Assembly (NCBI GenBank): GCA_963575745.1
Contig: CAUYUJ010015938.1
Coordinates: 114,335-178,334 of the forward strand
Origin: Prorocentrum cordatum
Lineage: Eukaryota > Sar > Dinophyceae > Prorocentrales > Prorocentraceae
DNA: 64,000 nucleotides
Direction: 5' to 3'
Position numbers and translations under genes: made by a program. The notes under the pieces were generated by a model. The model did not search any database, was not told where the DNA came from, and saw nothing but the letters and a program-made list of their open reading frames with translations. Shown piece by piece: positions 20,545-31,345 of this stretch. The first letter of the stretch is position 1. Each line of letters opens with the position of its first letter.

Positions 20545-21215
20545 CCCCCAACAGTGACTTCTTGCACCGTGGAAGTTGCACATACCTTGTGCAAGTTATG
20601 TCGCGTAAGCTGCGTTGTGAACTATTTGCGGTGTGAGATATGTGGTGCAAGCTATAATATGTTAACTACCTGACATGAACCATGTAGTTTGAGAAAGAAG
20701 GTGTTAGCTGTAATATGCAATGTGTGGTGCAAGCTATGGCGTGTAAGCAACGCGGTGTAACTTGACCGGGGTAGGTCTTCGGACTACTTCCAATAATGGA
20801 AACGATATATCCATTCCACGCCGTTATTGATGGACTGGGATCCCACCAATCATGGAACATGTTTTTGTCGCGGCACCCGCTGCGCAACAGCGACGACAAC
20901 GTCTACGACTACTAGGAAGAGGAGGAGCAGGAGGAGGGGCGGAGATGATTGCCCGCCGAGGGAAACAGTAGGAGGGCATCCTCAAACCGAAAGACCTCCC
21001 TCGGTTATGTGCAAGCTGTGTTGTGTACTGAAGGTTGGTGCGAGCTGTGCTGTGACAGCTAACCAGCGTAACGCATGTGTTGCAAGGCAAGCTGTGCTGT
21101 GTAAGCTAGGTGGCTTGAGCTACGTGGTCTGAGCCGAGCGCTGCAGGCTACATGGTGCACGCTATGTGCTGTACGCTACGTTGTGCTGTGCAAGCTGCGT
21201 GGCGAAGCGCACGGG
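20545..21215. repeat. Degenerate GTGCAAGCTGTGTTGTGTAAGC repeats
   Basis: Two clusters (about 20565-20765 and 21005-21215) contain many variants of GTGCAAGCT, TGTGTAAGCT and GTGTGAG at 15-25 bp spacing, separated by a unique stretch. No coding signal. Confidence 0.7.
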
Positions 21216-21450
21216 AGGGGGGCCCACGAGGTGCCCACGAGCAGGCTCCGGCGCCCATGCGGCGAAACTTCGGGAGACCTGCACAGCGCACGGGGGGCCC
21301 ACGAGGCGCCCACGAGCGAGCGCGGGGGCCAACGGGGCGAGCCCCTGGAGAAGCCCCTCGAATGTCCGAAGAGAGCCAAGTCCGCCACCGTGCCCTTCGG
21401 CACGGGGTGGGCGTGCCCTCGGGTCCCAACCCTGAGCCTCATATCGGGGA
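21216..21450. repeat. GCCCACGAGGYGCCCACGAG minisatellite region
   Basis: GCCCACGAGGTGCCCACGAG (about 21222) and GCCCACGAGGCGCCCACGAG (about 21297) repeat within GC-rich sequence. No gene is recognised. Confidence 0.5.
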
Positions 21451-21634
21451 ACGAACACTGACACTAACATCAAAACTCTGAGGTCCGCGCAGATTTCTCG
21501 GATCCGCGCTGAACCCCCCTGGCGGCGCCTCCGGCGCCAGCACCTGGCGCGTTCCGCGCGCCAGGGAGGGGTGTCCAGCGCCGATCTGAGAAATCCGCGC
21601 GGACCTCTGAGTTTTCATGTTTCTGTCATTGTTC
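21451..21634. mobile_element. MITE-like element A, copy with the longest terminal repeats
   Basis: Left GAGGTCCGCGCAGATTTCTC pairs with right GAGAAATCCGCGCGGACCTC. The pairing continues outward through CATCAAAACTCT / GAGTTTTCATG and GAACACTGACA / TGTCATTGTTCG, for roughly 63 bp per arm. The core is GGCGCCTCCGGCGCC. Total about 184 bp, no open frame of interest. Confidence 0.85.
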
Positions 21635-21719
21635 GCTTCCCTATCTAAATCTCATTCCTCGCCCCTCAGGAGTTCCTCTGGGGCCCCGGCCCGAAAAGTT
21701 TCAACTCTGCCGGGGCTTC

Positions 21720-22430
21720 CCTCGTCTCGTCGGGGGCTTCCCGCGTCTTGTCGCGTGACTTTTTCTCGGGCTCCAGGGGGCCCCAAGACGAACCGAGCGG
21801 GCCCCGAATCGCCGCACGATCGGCCCAAGACGCCCGAGATGGCCCCAAGACGGCCCAAGGTGTCCCCAAGACGCCCGAAGAGGCTTCCAAGAGGCCCCCC
21901 GAGAGGATCCCAAGAAGCAGCATTGATTTTCCTTTAGCTTTTGAATGATTTTGGCGTTCTCAGCGTTTCGGCTTCCCGACTCTCCAAAACGGCCCAAGAG
22001 GCTGGCAAGATCGCTCCAAGACGGCCCAAGCGGCCTCCCAGAGGGCCCAAAGAGGCCCAAGAGGGCCTCCAAACGGCCCAGGAGGCGTCCAAGACGGCCC
22101 AAGAGGCCCCCAAGGCGGCTCCAAGAAGGGTCCCCGACGGGGGATCCGAATGTACATGTCAAGCCCTCGGCTCCAGGACGCCCCCAGGAGGCCCAAAAAG
22201 GCCACCAAGGGGCCGCCAATAGCCCCCAAGAGGCCCCGAAAAGGTCCCCAGGATGCCCAAAGAGGCCCAATTGGCGCCCAAGATGCCCCCAAGTTGCTCC
22301 GAAGAGGCCCCCAAACTGCCCCCAAGAGGGTCCCCGAAAGCGCCCCGAAGAGAACCTTTGAAGCACCCCTGAGGACTCTGACCCACAACCCAGGCACGGT
22401 GGCAGGATGGACCGAAGGCCATTAGAGACG
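21720..22430. repeat. Composite CCAAGAGGCCC element, copy 3
   Basis: Two blocks of the 12-mer flank an AT-rich core at about 21918-21995 (GCATTGATTTTCCTTTAGC, GGCTTCCCGACTCTCC). The tail carries GAGGACTCTGACCCACAACC and CAGGCACGGTGG (22371-22405), matching copies 1 and 2. Confidence 0.85.
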
Positions 22431-22660
22431 GTCAGAGACAAACTCATAAAAGATGAATCACTATTTGCGGATTGTTTCCGCACTTTCGGCATGCAAAGGT
22501 GATTCTCCTCGCAGGGCCACTGTCGAACGACCCGCAGCGCGAGACTGGCCCTGGGGGATGTGGCCGAGAGCTCCGGAGGGCCGCGCAAGAGAATCAGGAC
22601 GTCGGTGGCCTGGGGAAGAGGGTGGGGAGATGGCGGGAAATCCAAATCGGACAATGTTTA

Positions 22661-22935
22661 TCAGATCGTGTACAGTAGGAGCTCGACCACAAGAAGCCTT
22701 CCACAAGAGACCCGACCCTGAGACACCAGAACGTCCATTGATGTTTCGTGTGATAGTGCCACGCTTTCCATAGCAAAACCATCGAAACCCAAGACACCCA
22801 GGGCACCCTGGAGGCAAGCTGGGTGTTTTTTGTTGGCATGGGCCCCCACGGTGAGGATGCAGATGTCCCCGGACGTCACAGCTGCAACAGCCGCGGCGGC
22901 GGCGGGCCAACGCACAAGCACAGACGGGCATGCGC
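22661..22935 (-). CDS. Hypothetical coding fragment, possible terminal exon
   Basis: An open frame ends at TGA (22661) and reads TSGDICILTVGAHANKKHPA, CLQGALGVLGFDGFAMESVA, LSHETSMDVLVSQGRVSCGR and LLVVELLLYTI. Its composition is balanced, unlike the low-complexity frames around it, and an acceptor-like CAGCTTGCCTCCAG lies within it. I recognise no family. It could be chance. Confidence 0.3.
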
Positions 22936-22984
22936 GGCGGCTGTACGCGGCGGCGCTCGCGGGCGGCGTTCGTCGTCGCCACCA

Positions 22985-23400
22985 TCGTCGTCGTGTCGTC
23001 GTCGTCCTCCTCCTCCTCCTCCTGTCCTGTTTCTGTTTGCAAAGCTTAGGGCCCCCTTCCTCCTCCTCCTCCTCCTCCTCCTCCTCCTCTCCTCCTCCTC
23101 TCCTCCCTCCTCCTCCTCTCCTCCTCCTCCTCCTCCTCCTCCTCCTCCTCCTCCTCCTCCTCCTCCTCCTCCCCTCCTCTCCTCCTCCTCCTCCTCCTCT
23201 CCTCCCTCCTCCTCCTCCTCCTCCTCCTCCTCCTCCTCCTCCTCCTCCTCCTCCCCCTGCTGCTGCTCTCTCGCCTCCTCCCCCTTTTCCTCCTCCGTCG
23301 TCCTCCGTCCTTCTCCTCATGTGTCGTCCTCCATCCTTCTCCTCTTCCTCCGTGCTCCTCCTTCTCCTCCCTTGCCGCTGTTCCTCCTCCGCCCTCCTGG
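22985..23400. repeat. Long TCC microsatellite
   Basis: 23054-23258 is almost pure (TCC)n with occasional TCTCC, continuing as imperfect repeats to 23400. The mirror-symmetric polypyrimidine run could adopt triplex (H-DNA) structure. Confidence 0.95.
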
Positions 23401-23654
23401 TGCATACTGGTGCATGGAGCAACCCAGATGCAACACTGCCCTGTCGGTGCCGTGTGTTTTCCTGGGAGGTGGCGCTCGGCACGTGCGCGAGGTGTCTGCT
23501 GTGGCCTGCGTGAGCGGCGAGGCCGCGCGCGTGCAGTGGGCTTCTGCCAGAAACTGTGCTGCGAGGTCGCAGGGATACGAGGCGAAGTGGGGGTGTCGAC
23601 GACGACGGCGACAAGACCGAGGAGCGGGGAGGTGTGGGGGGGAGAGGGGCCGGG

Positions 23655-24240
23655 GCCGAGTATGAGGAGTTGGAGAAAGCCTGTGACGAGGAAGAGGAGG
23701 GAGGGGGGAGGGGAGGCAGAAAGGAGGGTAGAGGAGGAGGAGGAGGAGGAGGAAGAGGAGAAGGAGGAAGAGGAGGAGGTTCCCCTTCCTCATCGTCATC
23801 CCTCGTCGTCTCGCGTTCCTCCACCCTCCTCCCTCTTTCTCCTTCCTCTCATGTTCTCGCTCGTTTTCCTCGTCCTCCTCCTTTTTCTCTTTCCTCATTC
23901 CTTTGCCCCGTATCCCCCCCTTCTCCTCCTCGTTGCCTCCTCCTCCTTTTCCTCCAACTCCTCCGCCTTGCTTCTTCCTTCTCCTCTTCCTCCTCCTCCT
24001 CCTCCTCCTTCTCCTCCTCGTCCTCCCCGTCCTCCTCCTCCTCCTCCTCCTCCTCCTCTTCCTCGCTTTGTTGCTATCTACCTCGCCTCAACACCCTGGA
24101 ACCCCTAAAATCCATCGATCACATCAGAGAAGCCTGCAACTTCGTAAATTGACCTAGAACCGATTGGAAGTTCCCAGGGCCCTCTAATATCATCCTCTTC
24201 CTCCTCCTCCTGCTCGTGCTCCTCCTCCTCCTACCCTTCT
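23655..24240. repeat. GGA tract followed by TCC tracts
   Basis: GGAGGA repeats (23690-23785) are followed by TCC-rich sequence (23786-24065 and 24195-24235). The arms are complementary, so a long-range hairpin is possible. The Ser/Leu- and Arg/Glu-rich frames are repeat by-products. Confidence 0.9.
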
Positions 24241-24371
24241 TCCTTATAAGAATATACTCTTACTCCCCCTCTGTCCGACCGGTAGCAACCCCACCCGAGG
24301 GGGTTCCATCCTGATTGCCAAAAAAAACAATACAACGTCTCCATTGTTCCTCTCAACATGGCCTGTGAGAT

Positions 24372-24707
24372 CATTTTTTTATTCCGGCCGGTAACGCTCG
24401 TTACCCGGGGGGGGGGGGGGGGTAGTGCCCCCCGGGTAACGGTAACGCTTGGGCTGGGCGGGGTATGGCGAAGCAGGGGCGCTCTGCGATCGCCATAGTA
24501 TGCGCGCGAGCAGCACTCTCTGCCTGAGAGCACCACAGTGGCTTGCGATTCGAGTACAAGCGCAAAGCCCGCCGCGTGGTCCCGGCACCACGCCCGCGCC
24601 CGCGCGCGCGACGACGATGATCGACGAGCGACGAGCGACGAGGTCGACGACGACGACGACGACGTTTGCCGCCTGTTTCGGCCTCCGGAGGCCGTTTTCG
24701 GGCGCCG

Positions 24708-24753
<46 letters not shown>

Positions 24754-24990
24754 TTCGAGTACAAGCGCAAAGCCCGCAAGCACCAGCATCGCGCATGCGA
24801 GCGCCGCAATGGCCTGCGAGCGCCCACAGTGCGCCTGCGACCACCACACCACAGTGCGCATGCCTTCGGGCACCAGCATGTTGGAGGGGAAGACCGAGAC
24901 CCCCCCCGCGTACGAGCGTTACCGTTACGGGGGGGGGGGGGGGAGAGGCCCGGGTAACGAGCGTTACCCCCCAGAGGATAAAAAAACACT
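24372..24990. mobile_element. Element G: about 600 bp with long nested inverted ends and a CGA core
   Basis: The left end GGTAACGCTCGTTACCCGGG (24390) is inverted at 24949-24968. Inside it the left CCCCCCGGGTAACGGTAACG is inverted at 24915-24935, and outside it TTTTTTATTCC pairs with GGATAAAAAA. The interior holds GACGAC runs (24640-24665, 24708-24752) and a direct repeat of GATTCGAGTACAAGCGCAAA at 24547 and 24751. No transposase is visible, so a non-autonomous element is the best reading. Confidence 0.75.
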
Positions 24991-25039
24991 CTCTGTCTTG
25001 TCGTCGACGATGCGAAATGCGTGGTAGGAATGGGACGCG

Positions 25040-25330
25040 GCGCACACCTCCCAGGGTCTCCTGGAACATCCTGGGGCTTCCCGGGTCTTCCCTTGGGCCT
25101 CGTGGATCCTCCTGGGGCCTCCTGAGGCATCCTGGGGGTTCCTGGGATTTCTCCATGTTTCCTGACACCTCCTAAGGCTTCCTGAAACCTCCTGGAACCT
25201 CCTGGGACTTCCAGGGCCCTCCGGAAGCCTCCTGAGGCTTCCTGGGGTTCACAGGGGCTTCCTGCAACCTCCTGGGGTCCCCTGAGGCCTCCTGGGGCCT
25301 CCTGCGGCTTTCTGGGGCCTCCTCGGCTCG
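25040..25330. repeat. CTCCTGGGGCTTC minisatellite
   Basis: Imperfect 9-15 bp repeats of CTCCTGGGGCTTC/CTCCTGAGGC run for almost 300 bp. Not coding. Confidence 0.85.
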
Positions 25331-25526
25331 TGCTGAAATGTCAGCGCAATCTTTGAGACGCGCCAGGAATTTCCCATCGGCAACCGCCATCACGGCTGCA
25401 TCAGCTGTGGCAAACCACCTTGCCGATCTGATGTCGGTCCCCAGTTGCGCCAGCACTGCTTCTTCTGTTGTGGGAGGACGGGTGAGAATGGGCATGCCGT
25501 GCTTGACTCGCTCGAGCTGGCTAGCT

Positions 25527-25605
25527 CGACTCCTACTCCTACTCCTACTCCTACTCCTACTCCTACTCCTACTCCTACTCCTACTCCTACTCCTACTCCT
25601 CCTCT
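25527..25605. repeat. TCCTAC hexanucleotide tract
   Basis: (ACTCCT)n repeated about twelve times without interruption, followed by TCC-rich sequence to 25700. Confidence 0.95.
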
Positions 25606-25801
25606 TTCCTCCCCCTCGTCCTCCTCTCTCCTCCCACTGGCCGCCCCACGTCCTCCTCGCTCCCCTCCACCGCCCTCTTCTCCAACCTCCTCCGAAGGCC
25701 TTCCAAAGCCTGCGGAAGCCTTCGGAGAAGCCGTCCAAAGCTGCTGAACGCAACGGAAACCGCTGGAATCCTCCGAAATCCCTGCTCCATCCCTCCCGCC
25801 T

Positions 25802-25935
25802 CTCCTAGTGGCCTCCCGAACGGGTCCGAGTAAATTGGGTCGGAGAATCGCGCCGCATCGCCGACGTCGGCGATGCATCGGCGATACATCGGCCATGCAT
25901 CAGCGATGCCGGAGTGGAGATAATCGGGTCCCACA
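25802..25935. mobile_element. MITE-like element B, one-ended copy
   Basis: GGTCCGAGTAAATTGGGTCG and GAGAATCGCGCCGCATCG match the left end of the 13448 copy. GATGCATCGGCGATACATCG repeats and GGAGTGGAGATAATCGGG follow. The right terminus is missing. Confidence 0.7.
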
Positions 25936-26279
25936 TGGAGCCCAACTCTCCGCTCCCTTCTCCCCGCTCCCCCTTCGCGCGACGAAAACGTCGGCGTCGG
26001 CGGCGTCGACGTCGGCGTCGGCGGCGGCAGCCGCCGAAGGTGTTCGCACCACACACCGCCGAGCCGCTGGCCGGGGCTGCTGCCAAGAGGCCCCTGGGGC
26101 CCGAGGTGCCCCCAGGCTCCCATGGGGAGCCCCCCCCCCGCCCTCGGGAGGTCCAGAGGGCCCCTTCGGGGCGGGCCCCCATGGGGCGGAGCTGGTGACG
26201 ACTTGGGCCAGGAAGAGGATCGGCTCTCCTCCCACGACGCAGACGCCATCGCCGCCGCCGCCACCGCCGACGACGACGA

Positions 26280-27000
26280 CGACGGCGGCCCTGAGATCCC
26301 GCGTTGCGAACAAAAGTGCGACATCGCGAAACATCTCGTCCAGAGCCCTAAACCATTTTTCTGCAGCACTTCACTGAAACGACACTAAATCGCTCGTTGC
26401 GAAAAAAGGCGACGCCAGCATCTCAGGGAACGAGGACGTCGACGACAACGATGGCAGCACCGACGTCGGCGTCGGCGGCGTCGGCGAGGGCGACGTCTCG
26501 GAGCAGGGCGAGCTGAGGGCGAGCTGAAACAACGGCAGCTCAAGCTCGGCCCCCCGACCACTCCCGGGCTCCAGACGCACCAGTTTGTCGAGCTGCGCCC
26601 GGTCGTGGCGAAGAGAGGCCCCCCGAAGGCCAACCCGTGATGTCTCAACCCGCTCTCCTCCGAGTCGGCAATAATTACGCAGTTCCAGGAAGTCCCGACC
26701 CTTCCCCCAGCCCTGGCCCGGCGCCCCCCGCCGCTCCTGCTCCTGGACGGCCCCGGGGCCCGGCGAGGACCCCTCAGAGGCCGAAAAACGGCCAGAAGCG
26801 CCTCTTCGAAACGCTTCCGCGCTGCGAGCATGTCCGTGGCCGGCGGCGAGGGCAGCGAGGGAAGGCGGCAGCGGCAGCCGCCTGGGCTCTCGCACCACAC
26901 CGCCGCGCCGCCGAGGTCCGCATCCAGGACGTCGGAGAAGCTCCGCAGCGCCGCCCAACCACGCGGCAGGCCCCCCGGGTGCTCCGCCTGAGCACCGCCG
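26280..27000 (-). CDS. Candidate cluster of coding exons of unknown function
   Basis: Several minus-strand stretches look like protein rather than repeat. About 26985-26765 reads LRSFSDVLDADLGGAAVW and later TDMLAARKRFEEALLAVFRP. About 26640-26500 reads GASLRHDRAQLDKLVRLEPG then ELELPLFQLALSS. 26360-26291 reads KWFRALDEMFRDVALLFATR and DLR after a TGCTGCAG acceptor. They are helical and charged, with no motif I can name. Frames change between stretches, so short introns must separate them. The strand and position between the AAA+ and VWA exons make them candidates for the same gene. Conversely, a GC-rich chance open frame cannot be excluded for any one of them. Confidence 0.35.
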
Positions 27001-27059
27001 CAGTCGGGGCTGGCCGCGCCGTCGCCGCCGTCGCCAGCGTCTTCCGCCCCTCCGCTCCT

Positions 27060-27320
27060 CCGCTCCGTTCCCTCCTCGGTCCTCCATCGTGCCCATTCTC
27101 CATCCTCGTCCTCCGCCCCTCCTTTCCTCCGTTCCCTCCTCGGTCCTCCATCATGCCCATTCTCCGTCCTGGTCCTCCACCCCGCCGCTGCTCCATCCCC
27201 TCCTCGGTCCTCCATCGTACCCATTCTCCGTCCTGGTCCTCTGCCCCTCCGTTCCTCCGTTCCTTCCTCGGTCCTCCATCGTGCTCATTCTCCATCCTCG
27301 TCCTCCCTCCGCCCCTCCCC
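27060..27320. repeat. About 63-bp tandem repeat (CTCGGTCCTCCATCRTGCCC)
   Basis: Four units carry TCCTCGGTCCTCCATC followed by CCCATTCTCCGTCCTGGTCC, spaced about 63 bp (near 27076, 27140, 27205 and 27268). Confidence 0.85.
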
Positions 27321-27369
27321 CCCTCCCCCCTGCGTGGTGCGCGGTCCACCCTCCTTCCGTGGTCCGCCT

Positions 27370-27500
27370 TCCTGCATCCTCCTCCTCCTCCTCCTCCTCC
27401 TCCTCCTCGCTCACTCTCCTCCCTCTCCTCCTCCTCCTCCTCCTCCGCCTCCTCCTCCTCCTCCTCCTCCTCCTCCTCCTCCTTCTCCCATGGCCGGAAG
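27370..27500. repeat. TCC microsatellite
   Basis: (TCC)n with short CTCACTCTCCTCC interruptions. The sequence between 27500 and 28460 is mostly unique, without a recognised gene; a balanced plus-strand frame ending at 27850 and a minus-strand frame near 27930 have no known motif. Confidence 0.9.
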
Positions 27501-28462
27501 CATCCTCCCCTCCTCCTCCTGCACCCGTTCCCCCTCCACCACGAGGAGGTGGAAGGGGTGGTGGGAGGAGGCTGGGGGGAGGGGCGGTGAGGGAGGACGG
27601 AGAACGGAGAGGGAAAGGATGGGATGAAGGGACGGGAGGAAAGGACGAAGGTCGGGAACACCATTCTGGCGTCCACGCGGCTTGCCGTGATCGCGCATCG
27701 TTTCCTGATGCCTGCCACGATTGCCTGTGGATCAGGCGTTCGATACAGGTCCAGCAGGTGGAGTGCGTCAAGTGCCCCATTCGCTCATGGTACCTGTTGA
27801 AGCTTAGGTCGGGCGTGTCCCCCGGCAGACGGATTTTGGATGACAAATGAAAATAGGCAAGAACATACCCCAAAAGTAGTCGAAACGAAAATCGAGAATT
27901 CGTCCCCTGGCTATTTTTTGACTATTCTTGAATGTTCCTCCTGTAGAGGGACATGCCCGACTTAATAGTACCTGTTTCAGCCCGACCAAACCAACCTCAC
28001 AAGTGCTGGACGCTGCGGGGGACCGCGCCGCGCCGTGCCCGCCGCGCCCTGTGCGCCCTGCTGCTTCCGTATACGGCATGCTCTCGTCGCGCCGATCCCG
28101 GCGTTGCTTCCTGATGCAGCGGGGATCGTTCAGCCTTGAACGATCGCCCGTTTCCGAAACCCGAAACGTCAGATCGTTCGACATCGACCGCTTCTGGGTC
28201 GCCGGCGGCGCGCAGCGTTGAACGCCTTTTTGTTTCGGGACAGCGCGGTAGAGGCGATCCGCGCGCGCTCTGGTGGGCCGGGCTCGGGAGCACACGAACT
28301 GTCCGGCTGCAAGAGGGGAGAGGGGGCTGGAGGGCGGCCGCAGAGGACGGAAGAAAGAGGGAAGGCACCCACTGTACGAAGACGACGCTGAACGCAAGCG
28401 GCGGGGTCGCCGCCGGTCGACACGACGCGAACCTGCCGTAAAGGCTCCGGCAGGACCGCCGT

Positions 28463-28535
28463 GCGGCGCGAGGAGGAGGAGGAGGAGGAGGAGGAGGAGG
28501 AGGAGGAGGAGGAGGAGGAGGAGGAGGAGGAGGAC
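28463..28535. repeat. GGA microsatellite
   Basis: (GGA)n of about 70 bp, giving poly-Glu or poly-Ser frames. GC-rich GGGAGGGA sequence continues at 28700-28790, then TCC-rich sequence to 28980. No gene is recognised up to about 29290. Confidence 0.9.
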
Positions 28536-29564
28536 CTCCCCGCCGGGCCCGCCCGCCGCTCGGCAGCCCGCGGGGACGTCGCGGCCGCTTCGACGCGCCC
28601 GCGGAGGCGGGCAGGGCTTCGGGACGGGAGGCAGTGCTCGGGCCTCCCTCGGAGGGCAACGAGAGGGCGGGCAGGGTGGCAGACGAGGCGCACCAAGGCG
28701 AGCAGGGCAGGGCGCAGGGAGGGAGGGGGGGAGGAGGCCAAGACGGGAAGGAGGGGACGGAGGGACGAGGGGGGAGGCAGGTCCGGGAGACGACAACGAG
28801 GAAGGCGAGGCGTCCTCCTCCCTCCACCTTCCCCGACTCCTCCCCTCCTCCTTCTCCTCCTCACCCTCCCGCTGCCCTCTCATCCGCCCTCCTTTTCCCT
28901 TCCACATCCGCCCTTTCCCCTCCCTCCCTCTCGCTTCCTCTCACTATATTATCCCTTCATGCCTCTCCCCCCCTCCCCTCGTGGGCGCAGCCGCCCGATG
29001 CAGGCTGCTGATTGGGACATGCGGGATGTGGAATGAAGCGGCCCGGGGAAACATCGCCCGCGCTGCTTAGCATAGGGTGTCGCACCGCGACACCTGGGTG
29101 CCAAGTGGCGTCGGGACCCATTCCAATCCTTCTCCTGCTCCATCCCTCTGCCCACCTCCTCTTCCGTCCCCTCGTCGTCGTCGTCCTCCTGCATGTCTGC
29201 TCCAGGGAGAGGAGGAGAAGGACGCTAACGGCTAGGACGATGACGAGGGGAAGGGGGACGGCGACGAGGGGGAAGGGGGAGGGGAATCAACCTAAACAGG
29301 CCAAATTTTTTTCAACACGCGGCCTCCAAGAATCCCGACCCTTCCCCCGAGATCGATCTTCCAACCCGAGTCGTGCTGGATTCCCCCGACGAGAGGACGT
29401 CCTGGGAGTGAGCAGCGCGAGAAAACCGAGGCGCCGCACGCACGCGAACGTGGAGGGACCCGTGGGCCCAGCGCGTGGGGCTCCAGGTCCACGGATCGAG
29501 GGGCCTGCTCCCCGAAGCATGGCGCCAGTGCCGCCCGATTTGGCGCCAGAGCGCCCCATCTCCG

Positions 29565-29672
29565 CGAGGAGGAGGGCGGAGAGGAGGAAGGAGGAGAGGA
29601 GGAAGGAGGAGGGGAGGAGGGAGGAGAGGAGGAGGGAGGAGAGGAGGGAGGAAGGAGGAGGGAGGAGGGAGG
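29565..29672. repeat. GGAGGAGGGA tract
   Basis: Purine repeat of GAGGAGGAAGGAGGAGAGG units, immediately 3' (minus sense) of the candidate donor at 29676. A second GGA tract occupies 29850-30015. Confidence 0.9.
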
Positions 29673-29676
29673 AGAC

Positions 29677-30111
29677 CTGGCCGCCAACCCACGCGCCCGC
29701 ATCCACGTCTGCGCTTCCTCGAAGGACTCGCCATCGCTCGGGCGTCCGTTCCCCGCGCGCTGCTCGGCTTCGGGCGTGCGATTGTTCGACGATGGCCCAG
29801 GATGCTCCTCGATGTTCCTCGCCGGAAAAAAAAGAAAGCACGTGCGAGCGACGGAAGGAGGAGGAGGAGGAGGAGGAGGAGGAGGAAGAAGAGGAGGAGG
29901 AGGAAGAAGAGGAAGAGGAGGAGGAGGAGGAGGAATAGGAGGAAGAGGAGGAGGAGGAGGAGGAGGAGGCGGAGGAAGAGGAGGAGGAAAAGGAGGAGGA
30001 GGAGGAGGAGGAGGAGGCTTGGGACGTGGAGGGGGCCTGGGCCGCGGCGCCGTCCCCGAGCTTCCCCCGCAGCTCCCGCAGCAGCGGCCGCAGGTTGTCC
30101 ACGTCCCGCTC
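29677..30111 (-). CDS. Two candidate exons flanked by consensus-like splice sites, function unknown
   Basis: Exon one (30111 to about 30018) follows a C-rich tract ending CCGCCCCAG and reads ERDVDNLRPLLRELRGKLGD then GAAAQAPSTSQA. Exon two (29817-29677, 141 nt) lies between CGGCGAG (acceptor) and CCAG|GTCTCC (donor). Two of its frames are open, one reading HPGPSSNNRTPEAEQRAGNG and DGESFEEAQTWMRARGLAA, the other ASWAIVEQSHARSRAARGER. A GGA/TCC tract (29850-30015) forms the intron between them. No family is recognised. Strand and order agree with a gene running from the AAA+ exon to the VWA exons. Confidence 0.3.
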
Positions 30112-30354
30112 CTGGGGCGGAGGGGGGGGGGCGCGCGGACGCGTCGAGGGCAGACCCGCATCTCCGACGACTCGGGCGGGTGGGAAGTTGGAAGGTGGCC
30201 CACACGGGGGGGTGGAGACCAGGGGCCCTAAATGAGCCCCTTAGGGCTCCCTTTGGGCCCCTGCTGGCTTCACAAGAGGTGCCCGGGCCCTTTTTCTTCG
30301 CCTCCCATTTGGGTCACCCCCCTTCGGTGGCAACTCATGGGGGCCTCCCATACC

Positions 30355-30482
30355 ATCTTGTCGGCTCCTGCGACTTGAGGCACCTCGACGCGAAGTCGAC
30401 GCTAAGTCGACGCTGGCCGACGCGAAATTGGCGCTACCTCATCGACTCCCAGACGCTAATCGACGCCAGTCGACGGAATCAA
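30355..30482. repeat. Degenerate GTCGACGCTAA repeat
   Basis: CTCGACGCGAAGTCGACGCT, AAGTCGACGCTGGCCGACGC, GACGCTAATCGACGCCAGTC and similar 10-14 bp variants are strung together. It contains repeated palindromic GTCGAC. Confidence 0.75.
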
Positions 30483-30725
30483 GAGAGTAGGCCAGGCTTC
30501 CATGACCTGCTACCGAACCCCAAACTGCCACCCGCCCGACCCGCACCTCCGACGACGCGATTTCCGTGCAGTCCCGCGCTTCTCCTCGAGCTCGGCCGTC
30601 GGAGGCCCGCACTCGGAGGCCCTCGGGGCATCACGCACGGATCCGGGACGACTGCCTCCTGGGGAATCCCGCGGGGCTGCGGAGTGGAAAAACAGACCGG
30701 CGACTGCAGTCAACCCGTATAGCAA

Positions 30726-30885
30726 GGATGCGCGATAAGGATGCAAGGGCCTTGGAAGGCCATGTCGAAGCTTTGCGGGCGGGGCGCGGCCATGGACAGC
30801 GGCCAAGAATGGGCCGAAGGGGCAAGGATGCAAGGGTAGCCTTGGGAAGGTTGCCCATCCTGACCAACTATGCGGGTTGTTGACT
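30726..30885. repeat. Dispersed 160-bp repeat, copy 1 (second at 51416-51575)
   Basis: GATAAGGATGCAAGGGCCTT, GGCAAGGATGCAAGGGTA and AAGGTTGCCCATCCTGACC recur in the same order at 51416-51575 (GATAAGGATGCAAGGGCCTT exactly). Both are preceded by CAACMCGTAT. Identity is moderate. No coding capacity. Confidence 0.8.
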
Positions 30886-31195
30886 GTATCAAAATCGCTC
30901 CTCCATGAATTTCGGGTGCGCCAAAGAAGGGGGCTAGGAAGAAGCGCGTCACCGCTTCATGGCCCCCGGGCACGCGCGCAGACGAGACTTGCATGGCCCC
31001 GGCCACAATATCCACACACCCCTCGTCCTCACCCCTCTGTTGGGCGCCCCCAAGGGCGCTACGGATAATCCGATGTGTGGTTCGACGCTGCATGGGCAGT
31101 CAGGATCGAGCCACGAAATCGGATCGAACAGGAACGTGAGCTGGATCGGGCCGCATCGGCACGGGGTCCGGATCGGATCGGCCGCGGCAAACTGC

Positions 31196-31345
31196 ACAAC
31201 GGATTTTCTATTACTCGTTCTACGAAATCTCATACATCTGCGCAAATCCGGCCCCGGAGGAGTTGGTCCACTCAAAATTGTTCTGATGTCTGCGACTATC
31301 GATGCCACGCGCTTCGTCGACTATTTCGAAACGCTGCCCTCTCTT
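31196..31345 (+). CDS. DExH-box RNA helicase exon (motif III region)
   Basis: The frame reads TTDFLLLVLRNLIHLRKSGP, then GGVGPLKIVLMSATIDATRF and VDYFETLP. TDFLLxxLR followed by KIVLMSATxDAxxFxxYF is the segment between motif II and motif III (SAT) of DEAH/DExH-box helicases, ATP-dependent RNA remodelling enzymes. MSAT is at 31286-31297. The DExH box, the P-loop and the C-terminal RecA domain must be on other exons, which I could not find. Exon borders are unclear: no AG precedes ACGGATTTT directly. Both flanks are rich in GATCGGATCGG and a GCGGCAACTG motif, suggesting related introns on the two sides. An isolated pseudo-exon is possible. Confidence 0.65.

Noticed and set aside
20834-21445. 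Possible tRNA or snRNA in the GTGCAAGCTGTG region
   Set aside because: Could not place a cloverleaf or conserved snRNA motif; the words are tandem variants.
30959-31195. Upstream part of the helicase open frame as N-terminal coding sequence
   Set aside because: It lacks the DExH box expected directly upstream of the TDFLLLVLR segment and is rich in GATCGG repeat, so it is more likely intron.
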